A stretch of 64,000 nt of DNA from Photobacterium profundum SS9 (GCF_000196255.1 NC_006370.1:1808887-1872886), one strand, 5' to 3'. Counted from the stretch's first letter, positions 26,054 to 34,735 are shown. Program-made: numbers and translations. Notes: generated by a model from the sequence alone, not told the origin.

Positions 26054-26452
26054 ATGGACATACCCAATATTTTAAATCTTGAGCATGAACTAAGAGTACC
26101 TGCAGGTTTTGAGTTAACGCTTGTGATGCATGAGTATGGGCTTTATGTCAGCCAAAGTACGCTCATAACTCATTGGTATAGTTTTCGATTGTTAGCTCTG
26201 ACAATCGCTTTTTCTCGAGGTGAGGAGACCCGCCGTTTTATGTACTCATTACCTAAGCAGTCTGATTTATTGAGTCTTCAGTGTGCATTTCAATTGTGTG
26301 TACATCAAACCTGCTGCGGTGGGTTTAAACCGTCGAAGGTTCAGTTCTCGTATTCATTTGTTGATGACGATGATGCACGAGAAACCATTGATGACTTTTG
26401 GCAACAACTGTTGAATCAGGTGAAGTGCCTGGAAGGATTACGGCGAGTGTAG
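26054..26452 (+). CDS. Hypothetical protein (132 aa)
   Basis: A 132-residue protein with a very strong ribosome binding site (GAGGAGGGGAT) eight bases before ATG. No signal peptide or membrane segment. Contains a CVHQTCCGGFKPSKVQFSYSF stretch and an acidic DDDDA run. I recognise no family. It is transcribed away from the small-gene group on its left. Confidence 0.6.
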   Translation: MDIPNILNLEHELRVPAGFELTLVMHEYGLYVSQSTLITHWYSFRLLALTIAFSRGEETRRFMYSLPKQSDLLSLQCAFQLCVHQTCCGGFKPSKVQFSYSFVDDDDARETIDDFWQQLLNQVKCLEGLRRV

Positions 26453-26506
26453 GAGTGAAAGCGGTCAACTGTTACATGTTTGAGGTAAAGACTAAGTGAG
26501 GAAAAG

Positions 26507-26731
26507 ATGAAATTTAAAGAGGCGTTGATAGCGTTAGGAATGACGAGCCTTGTTGTCATGAGCATTAATATAATCCTCAATTCGGTGATTCTCATTATTG
26601 TGTGGAATGGTCTGGTATCAAGTATTCATCCAGTTTTACCTGAATTGAGCTTTTTGGATGCTGTTGGGATCATCGTGGTTACTTATATTGTGCGGGGTAA
26701 ATTTTCGATTAAGGTTAGTCTTTCTAACTAA
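26507..26731 (+). CDS. Small membrane protein (74 aa)
   Basis: A 74-residue protein with a hydrophobic N-terminal half (SLVVMSINIILNSVILIIVW) and a second hydrophobic segment (LDAVGIIVVTYIV), so two likely membrane helices. GAGGAAAAG precedes the ATG. It is 54 bases after the 132-residue gene and probably in the same transcript. Confidence 0.6.
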   Translation: MKFKEALIALGMTSLVVMSINIILNSVILIIVWNGLVSSIHPVLPELSFLDAVGIIVVTYIVRGKFSIKVSLSN

Positions 26732-27064
26732 CTTACAATTGACCCTTTTTGTGTTTGTACAATTACTTATACATAATCTATCCGGTCTTTTTCGCCTACT
26801 TTTCCTTATAGCAAGCAGCTATATTCCATCTAAATAATTAATTGTTTATGCATACAGATTACAATATCTGTAAAAATCCCAAGATTATCGGGTAGAAGCT
26901 TGAAATATATTAGGGCTGATAGCCCAATAAGACGTTGTTCGCTGCCCGAAATAAACACCAGTATGTCTTCTTGTTTTAAATGATAAAAATGGATGTAGAT
27001 CAATGTACTAATGCATTTTAGGGAATAGAATTCTGCAATTAATGAAGAAACTTAAGGTGGTTTA
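26732..27064. other. Leader region of the RiPP locus
   Basis: No gene. A hairpin TATTaGGGCT-GAT-AGCCCAATA lies at 26908-26929, possibly a terminator or regulatory stem. The AAGGTGG ribosome binding site of the precursor peptide is at 27053-27059. Confidence 0.45.
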
Positions 27065-27238
27065 ATGAACAAGGTACAAAAAAGTGTTCACTTGATAGTG
27101 AAAAAATCTATTTCAGCGAAGAATTTAGAACTTAGACCAGTATTCCAAGGTAAGGGGAGTAGTCACAAGGTCGGCGGGAATTGTACTACCTGTGGTGGCA
27201 ATGTTGCGTTTGGTTTGAAACTGGCTGCTGGCTGGTAA
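27065..27238 (+). CDS. RiPP precursor peptide (57 aa)
   Basis: Short gene with AAGGTGG five bases before ATG. The N-terminal ~28 residues look like a leader (MNKVQKSVHLIVKKSISAKN, then ELRPVFQ). The C-terminal ~29 residues form a likely core rich in Gly with two Cys: GKGSSHKVGGNCTTCGGN, then VAFGLKLAAGW and stop. A radical SAM/SPASM enzyme starts 35 bases later, the usual arrangement for peptides carrying radical-installed thioether or C-C crosslinks. The CTTC pair would suit sacti- or ranthi-type thioethers, or Cys may bind metal; the Trp at the end is another possible site. No transporter or protease gene is nearby. I know no named RiPP with this core. Confidence 0.8.
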   Translation: MNKVQKSVHLIVKKSISAKNLELRPVFQGKGSSHKVGGNCTTCGGNVAFGLKLAAGW

Positions 27239-27246
27239 ATGAGGAG

Positions 27247-27266
27247 ACGCTACAGGTTTGTAGCGT
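27247..27266 (+). promoter_or_regulatory. Stem-loop between precursor and maturase genes
   Basis: Perfect 8-bp stem ACGCTACA/TGTAGCGT with loop GGTT, followed by TTATAAT, 8 bases after the precursor stop. It could act as a partial terminator or RNA stabiliser that makes precursor outnumber enzyme. A GAGGAG lies just before it, 27 bases from the maturase ATG, and the fold would shorten that distance. Confidence 0.6.
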
Positions 27267-27273
27267 TTATAAT

Positions 27274-28611
27274 ATGATTATATTTACCTCCAAGAATAAT
27301 AGATATATATACAATCAATTTACAAATGATATTTTGGTTGTTCCTGATGCGTATAACTCTCTAAAAGATTCAGAGATACAAGATGACTTGAGCCAACTTT
27401 TGGAAACGCAACATATTAGCTTTGAATCTCCAAATTTAGAAAACTCAGATAAAACACACTCATTAATAATAAATATTACAAACTATTGTAATCTTCGATG
27501 CTCATATTGTGCATACTCAGAACATTACCCATTTGAAAGAGAACATGAGAATCGATCAATAGAATTCGATGTGGCTATAAAAGCTATTGATGAGTATGTT
27601 AATCGTTCTGAAGGAGTTGAATTTAGGCATATATCGATGTATGGAGGTGAGCCGTCAACTGAACCAAAATTGGTTTCTCGAATTATCGAGTATGCAAAAA
27701 AGAAAGCTAATAACTTTAAGTTTTCAGTTTGTACAAATGGCTACTCAATGTCTAATGAGTGGATTCAACTTTTAGTTCAAAATGAAGCTCAATTACAAAT
27801 AAGCATAGACGGTGACAAAGAGAGTCATGATAGATACCGTGTTGACAAAAGCGGGAGAGGATCATTTGATAGAGTAGTAAGTAACTTAAACAAACTTTCA
27901 ACTCAAGCACCATCTTATTATAAGAGCTGTGTTTATTTTGTCGTAACCCTTTCTCCACCATATACACTTACTAGATTGTATGAGTTATATAACAATAACG
28001 AGCTGTTCCATCAACCATGGTATATCAATTTTGTTAAGCCAACAGATACAACATTTATAGATTCTTTAAATCTTTCTAAACAAGATTTTGACTTTTCTTC
28101 TCAAGAACTACATTTAGCGAATGAGTATATAAATGCATCGATCAATGGAGACGCCCAAAACCACTTTGGGTATTGGTTTTTTGGAGAGTTAGTAAAAGGA
28201 ATCCACTTTCGGGAGTTTACACCAAGTAATAAAATTTGGATTAATGGTTGTTGTAACCCTGGTGTGGATAAATTGTTTGTTGACTGCAATGGAGACTATT
28301 TCCCATGTGAGCGTTCCGGAAGCTTTATGAAGCTTGGCAACGTGGAAATTGGTGTGGATTTTGATAAGTCACAAGATGTCGTAAATCAATATACTGAAGA
28401 TTGTAATATAAACTGCAAAACATGCCCAAATGTGAGATTCTGTGATGCTTGCTATTTAGGCTCCAAAAACGGTCATGTATTTGAACTTTCTAGCAAGTAC
28501 AAATTTTGTCATAAAAGGATCGCTAAATTGAAGTTAGCTTTATATATCTATTGCAGCGTGTTAGAGGTAAACAATAGCGCTTTCGATGTTTTTACGATAA
28601 GTCATATCTAG
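27274..28611 (+). CDS. Radical SAM/SPASM peptide maturase
   Basis: The true start is ATG 27274 (MIIFTSKNNRYIYNQF), 445 residues; the longer open frame upstream overlaps the precursor gene. The N-terminal ~60 residues resemble a peptide-recognition lead-in. The radical SAM cluster motif is NYCNLRCSYC near residue 75, followed by MYGGEPS (GGE motif) and QISIDGD. The C-terminus has a SPASM region: GCCNPG, VDCNGDYFPCERSG, then CNINCKTCPNVRFCDACYLGS and a late Cys, enough for two auxiliary Fe-S clusters. Such enzymes modify a ribosomal peptide encoded beside them, here the 57-residue precursor. The two genes plus the following attC look like one integron cassette. Confidence 0.9.
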   Translation: MIIFTSKNNRYIYNQFTNDILVVPDAYNSLKDSEIQDDLSQLLETQHISFESPNLENSDKTHSLIINITNYCNLRCSYCAYSEHYPFEREHENRSIEFDVAIKAIDEYVNRSEGVEFRHISMYGGEPSTEPKLVSRIIEYAKKKANNFKFSVCTNGYSMSNEWIQLLVQNEAQLQISIDGDKESHDRYRVDKSGRGSFDRVVSNLNKLSTQAPSYYKSCVYFVVTLSPPYTLTRLYELYNNNELFHQPWYINFVKPTDTTFIDSLNLSKQDFDFSSQELHLANEYINASINGDAQNHFGYWFFGELVKGIHFREFTPSNKIWINGCCNPGVDKLFVDCNGDYFPCERSGSFMKLGNVEIGVDFDKSQDVVNQYTEDCNINCKTCPNVRFCDACYLGSKNGHVFELSSKYKFCHKRIAKLKLALYIYCSVLEVNNSAFDVFTISHI

Positions 28612-28639
28612 CTATCACCAATTAACTTCCTTTATATAC

Positions 28640-28758
28640 AGCTAACAAGGCAATAATACTGCCCCTTATACTCGGTGGTTTTGGTGTGAATTGATTCCGT
28701 GATTATGGTACATCATTTTGGTGACGTGGTAGCGAGGCCGCATATTGCAGGCGTTACC
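28640..28758 (+). repeat. Integron attC site after the RiPP genes
   Basis: Starts GCTAACAAGGCAATAATACTGC, contains CTTATACTCGGTGGTTTTGG as in the array at 54-62 kb, and ends GCATATTGCAGGCGTTACCC. The GCAATA/TATTGC pairing and outer CTAAC/GTTA boxes give the folded attC shape. Its position 29 bases after the maturase makes the RiPP locus a gene cassette. Confidence 0.65.
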
Positions 28759-28818
28759 CATACTTTTTCTAATATCTTTTCTTCTAAATAGAGTCATATT
28801 TCTAACTCGTTTATGTCC

Positions 28819-29625
28819 GTGCGACCTGAAGTCGTATGAAGCGCTGTTCACCGCGATAAGAGTGAACCATCTGTATCACCAGATGACCCTAGGGTTCTGA
28901 ATAAAGCAGCGAACCCGACAATGTAACGAAGTTCAGCAGTTTGCTGAGCGGGAATGGAATCGTGAGAGGACGTTCCTCCTGATAACCACAAATCGGGTAA
29001 GTGCTAGGGTGTCGGTATGATGAACGTAAGTGAATCCATGCAAGGTGCGTTATACGAGGATCAGCGGAAGTGGCTAACACGCTGTGGCCAAAAGGCACGA
29101 GAGTAGGAGAGAGATTGGACAGTACTCTTTCGTGATCAATACGCTCTCCGCACTATAGTGGGCATCTAACCCGACGTTGCGTGACATACGGAACAGGGTA
29201 AGCCTGTATTTCTCCCTACGGGAAAGCCGTTTGTGAAGACAGCCGATAGTTGTGCAGGTAAAGGAGGCTAGAAAAAGCGAAAGTCGTGTTGTAATGATGC
29301 GGATACAGGTGGTTATCTGGCGCGAAAGCGAGCTGACTTCTAGCTGGTCTCCCGTTGCAAGATGATTTGAAGAACTTTATTCAAGGAGAAACGCAAATGG
29401 TAGCTTCAACAGAAGTTAGTGCCTCTCCTTACCGCTATTAATCGCCATTCTTTAACAAGAATACTTTTGGTAGTAAGTATTGAAGCTTCAAATGTGCATT
29501 GCAAAATCTGCCTTAGCGGCAGGTGGGTAACATAGTACGCCTTAGTGGAGGCTTGAGCCCAGTGCAGTGAAAGTTGCACGCTGGGTTCTTAGGAGGGCGG
29601 CACTCGGTAACGGGTGGCGCCTATC
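28819..29625 (+). ncRNA. Group II intron with its ORF deleted
   Basis: Starts with the conserved GTGCGACC and runs through structured, higher-GC sequence typical of domain I-III. An AAGGAG site then precedes ATG 29397, which opens only 14 codons (MVASTEVSASPYRY) before stop; this is the expected beginning of an intron-encoded reverse transcriptase, otherwise missing. Domain V is intact at about 29555-29588 (GAGCCC...GAAAG...GGGTTCT), and a domain VI-like stem with CCTATC ends the element. The RNA is thus a compact ribozyme that could splice or move only with help in trans. The class differs from the two intron fragments at 48 and 52 kb. End points are estimates. Confidence 0.75.
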
Positions 29626-29900
29626 CGCCAATAACGTTTTAACGTGATCACTCTAAACCGTGTGATCGGCTAGTGACAAAAAGTGGAGGCAAGCGGGTGT
29701 AAAAGATTTTATACACTTTCAACAAGAAATAAGAATGCGCGGGGAGCATACCTTCTAATAACTTATTCATTTGATACCGCTTGCTTAATGGCTAGTCCTT
29801 AACTTGCTATTTTTCTGATCATGTAATCAAAGCACTAAGAGTAACTACATTGGAAGCAGTTAAAAAGCCCGAAGAAAAAACTGAACTAGATCCGAATGAT
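29626..29900. other. Intergenic region after the intron
   Basis: No gene I can support. A short open frame on the plus strand (about 29797-29946, TTLEAVKKPEEKTELDPNDL) has no start signal and runs into the antisense of the kinase gene. A TGATCACTC...GTGTGATCGG dyad lies near 29645-29671. Confidence 0.3.
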
Positions 29901-30522
29901 TTAATTACTCCCTCCAGAAAGAACGCAATCAATCCGATCTTTCATTAGCTGGTAATTTTCTTCCACAGACCTACCACACTTTTCTGATGTGTCAATCTCT
30001 ATAATGGGAATATCAAACCACTGAAAGATCTTTTTGTAGGCTGTTTCTACACAATTATTTTGCGTTACTGCATCGCCGTACCACTGAACAGTGCCATCTC
30101 TGGCCTCTATCCTGCTGTTTATAGTTTCAGCATCGGCCTTAACAAAGACTATTACATCTGGAAGAAGAATTTTTTTGGCAATGTTAAGTGCATCAAAGAT
30201 TTTCTTGACGGTATCTTCTTCAAGCATAATTGTCTGGTATGCCAAGGTTGAAAAGATATATCTGTCTAGTATGACATCTCCAGACTCTAATTCCCCCGAG
30301 ACCTCATGACTCTTCAAGAAGTTGTTCAGCAAAAAAAAGAGTAAAGCGCTCTCCTTTGACTGGTAGGAGTCAATGACATTTCTTAGTTCCTGTGCTTCTA
30401 CCATTACCGCAGAATGAACAACGGAGTTTCTCTCTTTCGCAGTAAGCGTCTGGCCAAACACACCTTCATCTAATTTCTGATTTCAATTATGTTATTTCCA
30501 AGTCAAATAAAAGGAAATAACA

Positions 30523-30819
30523 ATGAAAATAACGCGCAACGAAACACAATGGCAGACCCTAATACAAAATCAACAAACCAGTGGATTAACTATTTCAAAT
30601 TACTGCCAACAGCATCAATTACCGACTTCTAGCTTCTACGCTTTCAAGAAAAAATTGGGCTTAACATCCAACAGTTTTGTTCGCGCCAAAGTGATACAGC
30701 AAATTGAGTTATTGGAAGAGCAACCATCCATCACACTCACGGTTGGTAAGGCAAACGTCAGTTTGCCTGCAACAACATCCGCTACATACTTGGCTCAAAT
30801 ACTGCGTGAGTTGAGCTAA
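30523..30819 (+). CDS. tnpA: IS66 accessory protein TnpA
   Basis: The 98-residue helix-turn-helix Orf1 of IS66 copy 2, one residue different (IELLEE against IEFLEE) from copy 1. It is complete, with the same upstream ribosome binding region, and overlaps tnpB by one base. Confidence 0.92.
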   Translation: MKITRNETQWQTLIQNQQTSGLTISNYCQQHQLPTSSFYAFKKKLGLTSNSFVRAKVIQQIELLEEQPSITLTVGKANVSLPATTSATYLAQILRELS

Positions 30820-31166
30820 TGCAATCCTTTATTGAACCATCAGCCGTTTTTATACACCGTGATTTTGTCGACTTTCGAAAATCAATAAACGGGTTAGCAG
30901 CCATTGTTGAAGATGAGCTTAATCGTGACGCTTACACGGGTGAGTTGTTTGTGTTTTGCAATAAAGCCAAAGACAAACTAAAAATACTGTATTGGGATAA
31001 GACGGGTTTTGCACTTTGGTACAAGCGTCTTGAGAAGCAAAAATTCAAATGGCCGAGTAACATCGATTGCAATGAGTTTGAATTAACGGACGAACAATTT
31101 AAGTGGTTGCTATCAGGATTTGATGTGCTTGGTCATCAAGAATTACATTATCAATCGATGATCTAA
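30819..31166 (+). CDS. tnpB: IS66 accessory protein TnpB
   Basis: The 115-residue Orf2-family protein of copy 2, identical in sequence to that of copy 1 (RDFVDFRKSINGL; YWDKTGFALWYKRLE). Between it and tnpC lies a 109-base spacer containing the dyad CAACGATCGTTG, also present in copy 1 and possibly regulatory. Confidence 0.95.
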   Translation: MQSFIEPSAVFIHRDFVDFRKSINGLAAIVEDELNRDAYTGELFVFCNKAKDKLKILYWDKTGFALWYKRLEKQKFKWPSNIDCNEFELTDEQFKWLLSGFDVLGHQELHYQSMI

Positions 31167-31275
31167 CTCAGTCGGTATTTATCATATCTGAGCAGTCAAC
31201 GATCGTTGACGCTCCCCCTTGTACTCATTGACATCAAAAGCAGTTTCATTTTGATAAACTTGCTAAAATGAGCAA

Positions 31276-32820
31276 ATGAAACTTGATGTGAACTTATTAC
31301 CAGACGACCCAGAACAACTTAAGAAAATGTTACTTGAGTTGCAGCTGCTCGTGGCTCAAAAAGAGTGTGAGTTAGCTGAAAAAGACGCGATTTATCAAGA
31401 ACTACTTGAACGTTATAATATAAAATTGGCTAACGAATACGGTAAAAAGTCAGAAAAAATGCCTGGTGCCGATGAAGTCTTCAATGAAGCCGAAGTCACA
31501 CTTGATGAACAAGACGAGCTGCTATTAGCGAGCTTATCAACTGAAGAAAAAACAGAGCAAAAAGTCAAACCAAAGCGCAAACCACTACCGCCTGAACTCC
31601 CCCGAAAAGACGTTATCATTGATATTGAGGACACGGATAAAACATGTGATTGTTGCCGTAATTCTTTGCATAAAATGGGTGAGAGTAGCAGCGAAACCCT
31701 TGAATTTGTACCCGCTCATATTAAAGTCATTAAAACCATTCGCCCGAAGTATACGTGCCGACATTGTGAAAATAATGGGATTGAAAATCACATAAAAATG
31801 GCACCGATGCCCGCCACGCCAATCCCGAAAAGTATTGCTACCGCGAGTTTGCTGAGCCAAATAATCACCTGTAAATATCAATTTGGTTTACCGCTTTATC
31901 GACAAGAAACAATGTTGAGTGACATCGGTATTGAGTTGAGTCGTCAAACGATGTCGAGCTGGATATTACGTTGTGCCACATTGCTTGAGCCTTTATATAT
32001 GCGCTTGAAAGCAATATTGCTCGCTGAGCCCGCTATTCATGCAGATGAAACACCGCTAAAAGTAATCAAAGCCGAAAAAGCGACAAGCTATATGTGGGTA
32101 TATTGCTGTGGAGCAGATGTATTAGGCAGTAACACCAATATTGTGTTATTCGATTATCACAATAGTCGTAAAGCCCAATGTGCGATTGATTTTCTTGATG
32201 GTTACCAAGGTTACATGCACGTTGATGGATATAAAGCTTATGAATCAACGCAAGCGACACTGGTAGCCTGTCTTGCGCATATTCGTCGTAAATTTATCGA
32301 TGTGAAGAAGCTGCAAGGAAAAAAGAAAACAGGGAAAGTGGATATCGTATTAAATTTAATTGGTAAGTTATACGGAATAGAAAAACGAATTAAGGGCAAA
32401 TCTGTTGAAGAAAAATTAGCAATCCGACAGTCACAAGCCAAGCCTATCGTAACCACATTATATAACTGGCTCATCGAGCATAAAGAAAAAATCCCACCTA
32501 AAAGTAAATTGGGAGAAGCAATAAGTTATAGCTTAAACCAATTTGAAAAATTCCAGCGCTATCTTGAAGATGGCAGGTTAAGCATTGACAATAACCGAGC
32601 AGAGCGGGCAGTGAAGCCCTTTGTGATAGGTCGTAAGGCTTGGCTATTTTCGTACACCAATACAGGTGCGAACGCGAGTGCGATTTTATATAGTTTGGTT
32701 GAAACAGCAAAAGCGAATAATCTTCTTGTTCATGATTATATCGCAACCTGCTTGCAGCAGATTGCTGAAAAACCGAATAATATTGACGCGTTACTGCCAT
32801 GGAATATTAAGCATAGCTAG
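31276..32820 (+). CDS. tnpC: IS66 transposase TnpC
   Basis: The 514-residue DDE transposase of copy 2, full length, with HADETP, VDGYKAY and DNNRAERAVKPF intact. It differs from copy 1 by about five residues (for example NLLPDDPEQLKKM against NVLPDDPEQLKTM). Near identity means the two insertions are recent. Confidence 0.95.
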   Translation: MKLDVNLLPDDPEQLKKMLLELQLLVAQKECELAEKDAIYQELLERYNIKLANEYGKKSEKMPGADEVFNEAEVTLDEQDELLLASLSTEEKTEQKVKPKRKPLPPELPRKDVIIDIEDTDKTCDCCRNSLHKMGESSSETLEFVPAHIKVIKTIRPKYTCRHCENNGIENHIKMAPMPATPIPKSIATASLLSQIITCKYQFGLPLYRQETMLSDIGIELSRQTMSSWILRCATLLEPLYMRLKAILLAEPAIHADETPLKVIKAEKATSYMWVYCCGADVLGSNTNIVLFDYHNSRKAQCAIDFLDGYQGYMHVDGYKAYESTQATLVACLAHIRRKFIDVKKLQGKKKTGKVDIVLNLIGKLYGIEKRIKGKSVEEKLAIRQSQAKPIVTTLYNWLIEHKEKIPPKSKLGEAISYSLNQFEKFQRYLEDGRLSIDNNRAERAVKPFVIGRKAWLFSYTNTGANASAILYSLVETAKANNLLVHDYIATCLQQIAEKPNNIDALLPWNIKHS

Positions 32821-32915
32821 GTGTCGTTGCCCAGACGCTTACCTTTCGCATAGAGTGAACTTAGCGTTGTTTTTCCGCAGGCATCTAGTCCTTCAAAAAC
32901 GATAAATTTATTCAT

Positions 32916-33344
32916 TTGTTCCTCATTTCTTCTTATTGGTAATGTGACAAAAATTTTTCAGTACTAAATGGAGTATCTTATAACTGCGTCCAAAACTTAT
33001 TTCACTTTTCATTTAAAAAGTGCCCTGGTTATTCTGAGTAGAATTAGAAAACTAGGGTGAAGTGATTTAGTGGCGATTCACAAACATTTCTCATATCAGC
33101 CCTAACTGATTGCTGGATATGTTCTTCGTTATGTAAGCCACATCTCTTGGTGACGTGTAACAATGTCATATCTCTCATTTTTAACAATTGTTATCAACAT
33201 GGTATAAATCGACGGATTTTAAAAAAAGGCTTTATAGCATTTACTACATATAGCTTCCTCTATAAGAACAATTACTAAGTTCCTCGGTAATTGTATAGTT
33301 TGTGACGTCAGCAGTTATCAGTTCAAATGAAAATGCAGTTCTGT
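32916..33344. other. Intergenic region upstream of the kinase gene
   Basis: No gene seen. AT-rich. AACAATTGTT at 33184-33193 is a 10-bp palindrome. It should hold the kinase promoter or the end of the viperin operon transcript, but I see no clear terminator. Confidence 0.3.
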
Positions 33345-33629
33345 TTAAATTTTCTTCAACCAGTGATTATAGTCGGCATGGCTCAAGCAAAGATAAGGGC
33401 CGTAATGTCGTTGGTTGCTTTTCACTACCACTCGATAGTTCTTACTAATTGAATAGCTGATGTAGTTACGGTTGCGTGTTAACCGCTTTCCCTTTAGCTG
33501 ACTTAATGTAAATGTATTGGATGCAATCTTATCGCATAACTGTATGGCCTTTTGTGTAATGTAAAGGGGCAATTGCCCCCCTAGGTGAACAAGTATGCGA
33601 TGAGGTAGCAATATAGGTTGCTTCTCCAT
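33345..33629 (-). CDS. Small basic protein, possibly ParE/RelE-like
   Basis: A 94-residue basic protein with a pattern (LKGKRLTRNRNYISYSISKNYRVVVK) reminiscent of the β-sheet core of RelE/ParE-type proteins. The match is weak and no catalytic residues can be assigned. It begins 12 bases after the end of the small Asn/Gly-rich gene, suggesting a co-expressed pair, possibly toxin-antitoxin-like. It is downstream of the viperin gene on the same strand. Confidence 0.55.
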   Translation of the reverse strand: MEKQPILLPHRILVHLGGQLPLYITQKAIQLCDKIASNTFTLSQLKGKRLTRNRNYISYSISKNYRVVVKSNQRHYGPYLCLSHADYNHWLKKI

Positions 33630-33641
33630 CGATTACTCCGG

Positions 33642-33785
33642 TTATTTGTTACCTTTTTGATTTGGGTTCATTTGCTTACCACGGTTACCTTGTGCCTGGT
33701 CATATTGGCGGTTAGTACCTGGAGTTCCTTTATTTGGGTTTTGTTGGTTACCTGAATTGTTTGCTGGAGTGATTTTTTTAGACAT
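33642..33785 (-). CDS. Asn/Gln/Gly-rich micro-protein (47 aa)
   Basis: The start is placed at 33785, with GAGGAAT upstream (MSKKITPANNSGNQQNPNKG), rather than the longer frame to 33854. The product is hydrophilic, unstructured-looking and basic (TPGTNRQYDQAQGNRGKQMN). I have seen near-identical small proteins in many gammaproteobacterial islands without a function. Placed between viperin and the possible ParE-like gene. Confidence 0.7.
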   Translation of the reverse strand: MSKKITPANNSGNQQNPNKGTPGTNRQYDQAQGNRGKQMNPNQKGNK

Positions 33786-33846
33786 ATCTGATTCCTCTCT
33801 AAATGTTGATTTATGTGCTTCTTCATAAAGCAAAACCATTGTTAAT

Positions 33847-33866
33847 TTGTGCATTGCACAAAAAAG
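33847..33866 (-). promoter_or_regulatory. Repeated palindrome after viperin
   Basis: TTGTGCAtTGCACAA with AAAAG following on the plus strand. The same 20 bases with one change stand at 34857-34876, before viperin. A site bracketing the gene on both sides suggests an operator or RNA processing signal; the T-run is on the wrong side for a terminator of minus-strand transcripts. Confidence 0.55.
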
Positions 33867-33868
33867 CT

Positions 33869-34735
33869 TTATTTGTATCGAGCCGAAAATTTCTTAGGAT
33901 TAAAGCCACTTTCTTTCAAAGCTATGCCTACAGGTGTAATTAGCAGAGATCGGCTCTTGAGATACCCGCTATGAGCATTTTCGTTCTGAAAAAAGCAACC
34001 GCTTGGGTCTATCATCAGATATGAGCCTCTCATCGAGGCATTATCTTCAATTGACATAACAGAGTTGAGTGACTGATGACGAGTGACGAAATTGGTAAAA
34101 TCACTATCTGATATTTCAGGTATTTCATCGTAGATCCCCAGTACTTGGAGTAGTTTCCATTTATCTGGCTTAACTTCTGATATTAGGGAAGAGAGGTCTT
34201 CATTGATATTGAACTGGTTAACGACAGTATTAATTTTTAGCTCCGTCTTAGGTGCATGCTTTCTTATTAGATGACTGATGTTGCTCAGTTGTCTCGGCGT
34301 GATCACCGATCCACTTCTTGTATTACGTCCGATCTGTTGTTGGCATGCCTGATTTGCCGAATCATAGCTAATACCAATCATGCTCATACGATGAGCATGC
34401 TCCTTTATGAAGTTCTCTGTAAGTAGATGACCATTGGTAATGATTGATATGTCAAAACCTAAAGATATTGCACAATCAATTGCATTGATAAACTTGTTTT
34501 TAAGTAAGAGAGGCTCGCCGCCTGCAAAGTTAAGTCGAACGCTATCGTAGCCAAGCTCGGACTGGATAGGGTTGGGGTTTAAAAAGTAATTGCTGAGGTT
34601 TGTCAGTAACTGATTTACAGTGCCGTCTTGTTTGTGAATTTCATTTGGTTTTTCCCATTTTGCATAACAATAGTGACAGTTATAGTTACAACGCTCTGTC
34701 ATGTGATAGTTGATTACTAGCTGTTTAGTAGACAT
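33869..34735 (-). CDS. Prokaryotic viperin (pVip), radical SAM ddhNTP synthase
   Basis: A 288-residue radical SAM protein without SPASM. MTERCNYNCHYCYAKW near residue 12 has the viperin-type CNxxCxxC cluster. NFAGGEPLL, TNGHLL, GISYDS, KINTVVNQFN and MSIEDNASMRGSYLMIDPSG follow viperin order and spacing. Viperins convert CTP or other NTPs to 3'-deoxy-3',4'-didehydro nucleotides that stop phage transcription. The start ATG 34735 has GGAGTAGTGTT upstream. The 5' end has been tandemly duplicated (see 34674-34837). Preceding genes 34884-36414 are on the same strand. The nearby nucleotide kinase is broken by IS66. Confidence 0.9.
   Translation of the reverse strand: MSTKQLVINYHMTERCNYNCHYCYAKWEKPNEIHKQDGTVNQLLTNLSNYFLNPNPIQSELGYDSVRLNFAGGEPLLLKNKFINAIDCAISLGFDISIITNGHLLTENFIKEHAHRMSMIGISYDSANQACQQQIGRNTRSGSVITPRQLSNISHLIRKHAPKTELKINTVVNQFNINEDLSSLISEVKPDKWKLLQVLGIYDEIPEISDSDFTNFVTRHQSLNSVMSIEDNASMRGSYLMIDPSGCFFQNENAHSGYLKSRSLLITPVGIALKESGFNPKKFSARYK

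Larger units (their letters stand above)
30442..32842 (+). mobile_element. IS66-family insertion sequence, copy 2
   Basis: A 2401-bp element with GTAAGCGTCTGG ends and a perfect 8-bp duplication CTTTCGCA (30434-30441, 32843-32850). It lies inside the nucleotide kinase gene. Because each IS66 copy has its own matched duplication, the two inserted independently. Confidence 0.96.
29901..32915 (-). pseudogene. Thymidylate-kinase-like gene split by IS66
   Basis: Removing the IS66 copy and one 8-bp duplication joins 32915-32843 to 30433-29901 in frame, giving 201 residues. The N-terminal piece has FEGLDACGKTTLSSLYAK (P-loop of the thymidylate kinase family); the rest has DRYIFSTLAYQ and PDVIVFVKADAETINSRI. 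The length is normal for Tmk. It lies on the same strand as the viperin gene. In reported prokaryotic viperin loci a nucleotide kinase is often adjacent and is thought to supply or phosphorylate the nucleotide substrate or product. Here it is inactivated. Confidence 0.88.

Noticed and set aside
27181..28611. Longer maturase start at 27181
   Set aside because: It would overlap the precursor gene in another frame; ATG 27274 begins the family-like sequence.
29797..29946. Short plus-strand frame TTLEAVKKPEEKTELDPNDL
   Set aside because: Composition looks protein-like but there is no start signal, and it overlaps the end of the kinase gene on the other strand.
6690..32842. Composite transposon made of two inverted IS66 copies
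   Set aside because: Each copy has its own perfect 8-bp duplication (GAATAACC and CTTTCGCA), so they inserted separately and do not bound a single transposed unit.
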